A stretch of DNA of 64,000 bases, taken from Gaiella sp038230035 (GTDB lineage Bacteria > Actinomycetota > Thermoleophilia > Gaiellales > Gaiellaceae). The notes under the pieces are model-generated. The model ran no database searches and was not told where the DNA came from. It was given only the letters and a program-made list of their open reading frames with translations. The position numbers and the translations under genes are program-made. Shown here one piece after another: positions 60,088 to 64,000 of this stretch; the first letter of the stretch is position 1; every line of letters begins with the position of its first letter. The DNA lies in contig JBBRNX010000001.1 in NCBI GenBank assembly GCA_038230035.1, positions 124,001 to 188,000 on the forward strand, given 5' to 3'.

Positions 60088-60132
60088 GTGACAGACCCCA
60101 GCAGTACCGGCAGTGGAGGTACCAGCGGGTAG
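60088..60132 (+). CDS. Possible 14-codon ORF within the structured RNA
   Basis: A GTG 4 bases after the extended Shine-Dalgarno-like sequence opens VTDPSSTGSGGTSG and stops at TAG (60130-60132). The composition is low-complexity Ser/Gly/Thr. The stop falls inside the long-range stem. It could be a leader peptide, or an accident of a functional anti-16S sequence. Confidence 0.25.
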   Translation: MTDPSSTGSGGTSG

Positions 60133-60258
60133 AGGCGTGTCCCCGAGACCCACTGGGGAATCGCCATAGCCACGCGTAGGGGACTCGCGCTTCGCGCCGC
60201 CAGGTCACCGGATCTGGCAGGAAGCGCCTCTACCAATACGACGCTGGCTACCGGGTTC

Positions 60259-60289
60259 GAGGGCCGCCGAAAGGCGGCCCTCGCCTTTT
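60259..60289 (+). terminator. Intrinsic terminator of the structured RNA
   Basis: GAGGGCCGCC (60259-60268), a GAAA tetraloop and GGCGGCCCTC (60273-60282) form a perfect 10-bp stem, followed by GCCTTTTC. It is the clearest classical Rho-independent terminator in the window. Confidence 0.88.
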
Positions 60290-60314
60290 CGCTCCCGTCT
60301 CTTCGCGGTTCGGC

Positions 60315-60337
60315 GGGCGAGGCAAGCCTCGCCCCTA
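60315..60337. repeat. REP-like palindrome at the end of the Ddn-like gene
   Basis: GGGCGAGGC at 60315-60323, AA, and GCCTCGCCC at 60326-60334 form a perfect 9-bp hairpin. Read on the minus strand it is GTAGGGGCGAGGCTTGCCTC and onward, sharing the frame GTAGGGGCGA..CTTG..TCGCC with the element at 63383. The stop codon TAG of the Ddn-like gene is at its foot. Confidence 0.55.
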
Positions 60338-60757
60338 CGAGCGCTCGAGCAGGACGATTGGGATCTCGCGGTCCGTCTTCTCCTGATATCCGGCGTAGCC
60401 CGGGTACATCTCGACGAGCCTCGGCCAGAGTCGCGCGCGTTCCTCGACGCCTGCCGTGCGCGCCGTCGCCTTGAATTGCTCGCGGCCCACCTGCACGTGA
60501 ACCTCGGGATTCGCGGTCAGGTTGAGGTACCAGATCGGGTGCTTTGGCTGCCCGCCGAACGAGGCGACGATCGCGAGCCGGTCACCGTCCTTCAAGTACA
60601 GAAGCGGTGCCGTGCGAGGCTCGCCACTCCGCCTGCCGATTGTGGTCAGAAGCAAGATCGGCGCCTTGCCGACCCGTCCCACGAAGCGGCCGCCGGTCAG
60701 CCGGTAGAGACGAACGTGAAACCGGCCGAGCGGGCGGACCAAGCGCACGAGGCTCAT
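60335..60757 (-). CDS. Deazaflavin (F420)-dependent nitroreductase family protein, Ddn-like
   Basis: A 140-residue split-barrel protein of the Ddn family. Its signatures are APILLLTTIGRRSGEPRTAP followed by LLYLKDGDRLAIVASFGGQP, and HPIWYLNLTANPEVHVQVG. These residues contact F420 in relatives. Members reduce quinones or activate nitroimidazoles in actinobacteria, so the gene suggests an F420-making host. No signal peptide. Confidence 0.87.
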   Translation of the reverse strand: MSLVRLVRPLGRFHVRLYRLTGGRFVGRVGKAPILLLTTIGRRSGEPRTAPLLYLKDGDRLAIVASFGGQPKHPIWYLNLTANPEVHVQVGREQFKATARTAGVEERARLWPRLVEMYPGYAGYQEKTDREIPIVLLERS

Positions 60758-60766
60758 GCAGACACC

Positions 60767-61513
60767 CTAGTCCGAGAAGACGAGCTTCTCGGCGTGCTCG
60801 ACCACCTCGGCCGGCGCAGGCGGCTGTTCGAGCATCTCCACCATGCGCTCGACCGCGGGGTCGTCAGTCTCGCGGTACGCGGCGATCGTCTCGGCGAGGT
60901 CGTACTCCGTCCGGCGCAGCTCGACATCCGGGCCAAGAAGCGCCCAGTAGGCTCCCGGCCGTCCTTCGTAGGGCAGGCCGACGCTGCCGGGATTGAGTGA
61001 GCGCACGCCGGCGACGTGCCGATCGAACTGCACATGCGTGTGCGCCGTGGCGACGACCTGCTCGGCGACGCCAGCTATGAACTCGCGGACGCGTGACTCC
61101 GGTGTCTCGCTCGTCACGCATTCGGTGTCGCCACGCGGCGAGCCGTGGCAGATCCTGACCGCGCCCAGGCCGGCAACCTCCACCACGACGCTTTCCGAGA
61201 AGGTGCGGAGAAAGCCCACGGCGTCGGCGTCGTGGTGGGCGGTCATCCAGTCGTCCCTCTCCGTCTGGTCGTCCCTGGGTGTGCCGTCGGCCAGTTCGAG
61301 CACCGCACGGTCGGCGTTGCCCCGGCCGAACGCTGTGGGGCCGTGGTAGCTGCGGATCAGCACCAGCGTTTCCTTGACGAGCGGCCCCCAAGTGAGATCG
61401 CCTGCGTGGACTAGGAGGTCGACGTCCTCGGCCTCCACTTCACGCAGGACGGCGGCGAGTGCCGGTGCGTTGCCGTGGACATCCGCGAGCAACGCGACCC
61501 GGAGAGCCTTCAT
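60767..61513 (-). CDS. Calcineurin-like metallophosphoesterase, YfcE/MJ0936 group
   Basis: A 248-residue two-metal phosphoesterase. Motifs are ALLADVHGNAPALAAVLREV, VHAGDLTWGP, FGRGNADRAV, RICHGSPRGDTECV and ATAHTHVQFDR with LNPGSVGLPYEGR. Relatives cleave phosphodiesters; the natural substrate is unknown. ATG at 61513 overlaps the dcd stop (ATGA), so it is cotranscribed with the nucleotide enzyme. Confidence 0.86.
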   Translation of the reverse strand: MKALRVALLADVHGNAPALAAVLREVEAEDVDLLVHAGDLTWGPLVKETLVLIRSYHGPTAFGRGNADRAVLELADGTPRDDQTERDDWMTAHHDADAVGFLRTFSESVVVEVAGLGAVRICHGSPRGDTECVTSETPESRVREFIAGVAEQVVATAHTHVQFDRHVAGVRSLNPGSVGLPYEGRPGAYWALLGPDVELRRTEYDLAETIAAYRETDDPAVERMVEMLEQPPAPAEVVEHAEKLVFSD

Positions 61514-62079
61514 TCGTCCGTGAAGTTCTTCCAATAACGGCTCGGCGTCGGGCCGCGCTGCCCCTGGTACTTCGAGCCGAGCCCGCCGGAGCCGTACGGC
61601 TTCTCGGCCGCCTCGGACATTTGCACGAACGAGAGCTGGCCGATCTTCATCTCCGGGTAGATCGTGATCGGGAGATTGGCGACGTTTGACAGCTCGAGCG
61701 TCACGTGGCCGTCCCACCCGGGGTCGATGAAGCCCGCCGTCGAATGGATCAGCAGCCCGAGCCGTCCGAGGCTCGATTTCCCTTCTAATCTGGCGACCAG
61801 ATCGTGGGGCAGCGTGACGCGCTCGAGCGTCGAGCCGAGGACGAACTCGCCCGGGTGGAGGATGAACGGCTCGGCGCCTTCCACCTCGACGAGCTCGGTC
61901 AGATCCTCCTGCGCCTGCTTGACGTCGATGTACGGGTGGCGTGAGTTGCGAAACACGCGAAACAGGCGGTCGACACGCACATCGAGCGACGACGGCTGCA
62001 GCAACCCGGGGTCGTACGGGTCGATCCCGATGCTCCCCGCCTCGATGAGCCGCCTGATTGCGCCGTCCGAAAGAACCAC
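61510..62079 (-). CDS. dcd: dCTP deaminase
   Basis: A 189-residue enzyme that turns dCTP into dUTP, or directly into dUMP in the bifunctional actinobacterial type. Catalytic sequence: LEGKSSLGRLGLLIHSTAGF followed by IDPGWDGHVTLELSNVANL, with the general-base glutamate. The C-terminal GSKYQGQRGPTPSRYWKNF is the nucleotide lid. The GTG at 62079 (VVLSDGAIRRLIEAG) matches the family N-terminus and follows GATAGGA; the longer ATG start would add 8 residues. It is divergent from the putative glycosidase. Confidence 0.92.
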   Translation of the reverse strand: MVLSDGAIRRLIEAGSIGIDPYDPGLLQPSSLDVRVDRLFRVFRNSRHPYIDVKQAQEDLTELVEVEGAEPFILHPGEFVLGSTLERVTLPHDLVARLEGKSSLGRLGLLIHSTAGFIDPGWDGHVTLELSNVANLPITIYPEMKIGQLSFVQMSEAAEKPYGSGGLGSKYQGQRGPTPSRYWKNFTDE

Positions 62080-62162
62080 GTTCCTATCGTACGACGCTGA
62101 CAATCACCTCGCGGAAGGGTCCAAGACCGCGAAACGGTGCTAAGGTCCGCGACCCCGTGTCC

Positions 62163-63338
62163 ATGCTCTACGGATCGATGGACCCGAACGAGCGGTTTCG
62201 TGCTCGCAGGGACCACACTCGGCGGCGCAAGCGCAGACGCAGGGCGGCGCTACTCGGCGTGCCGCTGCTCGCGGTCGTGGCGCTCGGCGCCGGCTGGCAG
62301 CTACGTACCGTTCGCGCGCACACGAAGGCGCAGCAGAAAGCCCCGGCCGTCGTAGCCACGTCGTCGGCCGCGACGCTTCGTCCCCGACCGTTGCCGATCG
62401 AGATCCGGGGGATCCACGTCACTGGAGCGCTCGCGTCGTTGCCCGGGAAGCTCGCCGAGTACGCAAAGCTGAAGAACCAGGGTCTGAACACGATCGAGCT
62501 CGACATCAAGGACGAAGGCGGCGAGGTGTCGTTCGCGCCGAAGTCGGTACCACTCGTGCAGTCAATCGGCGCGGCGCGCGGGTACTACAACCCGAAGGCG
62601 GTAGCCCGACAGCTGCACGCGAAGGGCATCTACCTGATCGGCCGCGTCGTCGTCTTCCAGGATCCGCGACTTGCCGCTGCGAGGCCACAGCTTGCGATCC
62701 ATCGCGGCAACGGCTCCGTGTGGACGACCTCGGCCGGGCTCGGCTGGGTTGATCCGTACGACAAGCGCGTCTGGGCGTACAACGTCGGGATAGCGTCCGC
62801 CGCGGCCAGGGCCGGTTTCGACGAGATCATGTTCGACTACGTGCGGTTCCCGTCCGACGGGAACGTCGGCGACACGATCTATCCAGCGCGGACCGCCGAG
62901 ACGCGAGGTCGTGTCATCGCGGATTTCGCTGCCTACGCGGACGCGCATCTGCGCGCGCTTGGCGCGCGCGTGTCGACGGCGGTCTTCGGCCTGTCGGCGA
63001 CCCGTGATTTGCGGATCGGCCAGGTGCCTCGGTGGATTGCGACGCACGTCGACACCGTGAGCCCGATGTCGTACCCGGCCCTGTACGGTGCCGGCGAACT
63101 CGGCATCGAGCATCCGAGCGACCAGCCCGGCGAGACCGTGTTCCGCACGCTCGGCGACTTCCACCGCCAGCTCCGTGGTTCCGGCGCGCACCTCGTGCCG
63201 TGGATCCAGGACTGGGGCTACGACCTGCAGCAGGTGCGTGCCCAGATCGAGTCGGCGCGCCTCCAGGGTGCGAAGGGCTACCTGCTCTGGAACGCCGAGG
63301 GTCTCTATACGTCGGGCGCCCTGGCTGCCGCGAACTAG
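62163..63338 (+). CDS. Exported or membrane-anchored putative glycoside hydrolase (DUF4015/COG1306 type)
   Basis: A 391-residue protein. A very basic N-terminus (RFRARRDHTRRRKRRRRAAL) precedes one helix LLGVPLLAVVALGAGW, so it is anchored in the membrane facing outward. The main domain is a TIM barrel: GIHVTGALASLPGKLAEYAK, NTIELDIKDEGGEVSFAP, IMFDYVRFPSDGNVG and VSPMSYPALYG. The acid residues in DIKDEGG and FDYVRFPSDG may be catalytic. Members are called putative glycosyl hydrolases, without a proven substrate. ATG at 62163 is used; ATG at 62178 is also possible. Confidence 0.8.
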   Translation: MLYGSMDPNERFRARRDHTRRRKRRRRAALLGVPLLAVVALGAGWQLRTVRAHTKAQQKAPAVVATSSAATLRPRPLPIEIRGIHVTGALASLPGKLAEYAKLKNQGLNTIELDIKDEGGEVSFAPKSVPLVQSIGAARGYYNPKAVARQLHAKGIYLIGRVVVFQDPRLAAARPQLAIHRGNGSVWTTSAGLGWVDPYDKRVWAYNVGIASAAARAGFDEIMFDYVRFPSDGNVGDTIYPARTAETRGRVIADFAAYADAHLRALGARVSTAVFGLSATRDLRIGQVPRWIATHVDTVSPMSYPALYGAGELGIEHPSDQPGETVFRTLGDFHRQLRGSGAHLVPWIQDWGYDLQQVRAQIESARLQGAKGYLLWNAEGLYTSGALAAAN

Positions 63339-63382
63339 TCGGCTGGCATGACCGCAGCGATGTTCCTCACGCCTATCGGTGC

Positions 63383-63466
63383 GTAGGGGCGACCCTTGGG
63401 TCGCCTCCCCGGCGAGAGGGCGAGGGCGAGGGCGAGGGCGAGGGCGAGGGCGAGGCTCGACCCTAC
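63383..63466. repeat. REP-like palindrome with GAGGGC tandem repeat
   Basis: GTAGGG at 63383 and CCCTAC at 63461-63466 are the inverted feet. The inner hairpin is GGCGACCC, TT, GGGTCGCC (63388-63405), related to the element at 60315. From 63416 to 63451 the hexamer GAGGGC is repeated six times without change. The pdxH stop lies in the right foot. It fills most of the 124-bp gap between the convergent glycosidase and pdxH genes. Confidence 0.65.
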
Positions 63467-63999
63467 GGCGCGAGGCGCGTTCTCGTCCAACCTGCGGCGC
63501 CGCGCTCGTAGCGAACGCGGTCGTGGAAGCGGTTTTCGCGGCCTTGCCAGAACTCGATCGCTTCGGGGACGATGCGGTAGCCGCCCCAGAACGGCGGCAG
63601 CGGGACCTCGCCGTCGGCGTAGCGCGCCTCGATCTCACCGTACCGCTGGTCGAGGTCCTTTCGCTCGATCGGTCGAGACTGCGGTGACGCCCAGGCGGCG
63701 ATCCGGCTGCCGGGTGGGCGCGTCGCGAAGTACGCCTCCGACTCGGCGTCTGTGAGCTGCTCGACAGAACCTTCGATGCGTACCTGACGGTTCGCCGGCT
63801 GCCAGTAGACGACGAGCGCGGCGTGCGGATTCGAAGCGATCTCGATGCCCTTTCGGCTCCCGCGGTTTGTGAAGAACGTGAAGCCCCGCTCGTCGTGGCC
63901 TTTCAGAAGAACCATGCGCGCAGATGGCCGTCCGTCCGGTGTCGACGTCGCGAGCGTCATTGCTTCGGCCTGCGCGACGCCGGCTCCGACAGCCTCGGC
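63463..63999 (-). CDS. pdxH: Pyridoxamine 5'-phosphate oxidase, N-terminus outside the window
   Basis: At least 178 residues of a typical PdxH, an FMN enzyme that makes pyridoxal phosphate in the cytoplasm. Family segments are AMTLATSTPDGRPSARMVLL, FFTNRGSRKGIEIASNPHAA, SRIAAWASPQSRPIERKDLD, PPFWGGYRIVPEAIEFWQG and the C-terminal RLHD-like FHDRVRYER. The first ATG inside the window (63960) is within conserved sequence, and the frame stays open to the edge (VGAGVAQAEA), so the true start is beyond 64000. Confidence 0.9.
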   Translation of the reverse strand, partial: AEAVGAGVAQAEAMTLATSTPDGRPSARMVLLKGHDERGFTFFTNRGSRKGIEIASNPHAALVVYWQPANRQVRIEGSVEQLTDAESEAYFATRPPGSRIAAWASPQSRPIERKDLDQRYGEIEARYADGEVPLPPFWGGYRIVPEAIEFWQGRENRFHDRVRYERGAAGWTRTRLAP

Positions 64000-64000
64000 A

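Larger units (their letters stand above)
60061..60289 (+). ncRNA. Candidate structured noncoding RNA, about 230 bases
   Basis: This fills the only gene-free stretch longer than 300 bases (60017-60334). It has its own promoter and an intrinsic terminator. Inside is a nested long-range fold: GGTACCAGC (60118-60126) with GCTGGCTACC (60243-60252), then GGTAGAGGCG (60128-60137) with CGCCTCTACC (60225-60234), both near perfect. Within these lie GTCCCC/GGGGAC, GCGC-TTC-GCGC, and the 8-bp hairpin GCCAGGTC-ACCG-GATCTGGC at 60199-60218. The 5' part carries GGAAAGGAGGTGGTCC, complementary over its length (with wobbles) to the 3' end of 16S rRNA. I do not recognise it with certainty as SRP RNA, 6S, tmRNA or RNase P. 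A raiA-type RNA is one candidate to test. Confidence 0.7.

Noticed and set aside
60061..60289. Reading the RNA as SRP RNA, 6S RNA, tmRNA or RNase P
   Set aside because: The GGTCA...GGAAGC resemblance to SRP domain IV does not keep the GGAAGGAAGCAGCC loop; no tRNA-like ends, tag frame or RNase P core (GAGGAAAGTCC) are present, and a 6S-like central bubble is not evident.
63416..63451. CRISPR array
   Set aside because: The hexamers are contiguous with no spacers; no cas genes in the window.

Overview
The window is GC-rich, gene-dense DNA with many GTG, TTG and apparently CTG starts and very frequent 4-base stop/start overlaps. Gene content points to a soil-type Actinomycetota, most like the deep-branching Thermoleophilia. 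The evidence is a SUF system with SufU, a Ddn-type deazaflavin enzyme, a ctaC fused to cytochrome c, an ECF42-type sigma factor with DGPF proteins, and a Dcd of actinobacterial type. The lineage is inference from gene content; there is no rRNA in the window.

Layout. 1-4180: the end of accA, then a sulfate importer (5'-truncated binding protein, frameshifted cysT, cysW, cysA) converging on an Rrf2 regulator. 4191-6135: an ECF42-like sigma factor with an in-frame amber codon, and two YCII/DGPF proteins. 6281-13855: MrfA-like helicase, thioredoxin, glycosyltransferase 2, a lone OppB-type permease, PolX and a PLP decarboxylase. 13852-19651: a secreted protein, an HxlR regulator divergent from an MFS exporter, a pair of half-size TauE/SafE proteins, an M23 peptidase and small membrane proteins. 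19658-26313: YczE-like protein, rmlA-rmlC-rmlD-rmlB, SpoIID/LytB protein and subtilase. 26324-31836 (minus): an N-acetylated uronic-acid sugar pathway (2-epimerase, 6-dehydrogenase, Gfo/Idh oxidoreductase, beta-helix acyltransferase) behind an S10 peptidase. 31947-39048: ArsR plus a six-gene Hyf-like group 4 [NiFe]-hydrogenase module. 39057-48526: cupin, tRNA-Lys, the aa3-type oxidase operon with two unusual passengers, a diheme cytochrome c lipoprotein, a TPR protein, an amidohydrolase, tatC and tatA. 48631-60016: suf genes in two blocks (C-B-VOC-D and S-U-Rieske) separated by a methyltransferase, ettA, a LON-domain protein and a CtpE-like P-type ATPase. 60017-64000: a structured RNA with its own promoter and terminator, a Ddn-like protein, a metallophosphatase, dcd, a putative glycosidase and partial pdxH.

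How it works together. Sulfate uptake and the SUF machinery feed cysteine sulfur into Fe-S clusters, which the Hyf-like module and the Rieske protein need. The hydrogenase module and the cytochrome oxidase are two proton-linked respiratory complexes. The rhamnose and aminouronic-acid genes supply nucleotide sugars for surface glycans, next to secreted SpoIID, M23 and S8 proteins that act on or in the envelope; Tat lies further downstream.

Cautions. Three genes (cysT, hyfG, the sigma factor) each carry one point lesion, and the sulfate-binding protein is cut at its 5' end, so either decay or consensus error is possible. Coordinates of starts are my choice from homology and overlap pattern where noted. 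The most interesting non-coding objects are the RNA at about 60061-60289 and the 168-bp palindrome at 59535-59702.
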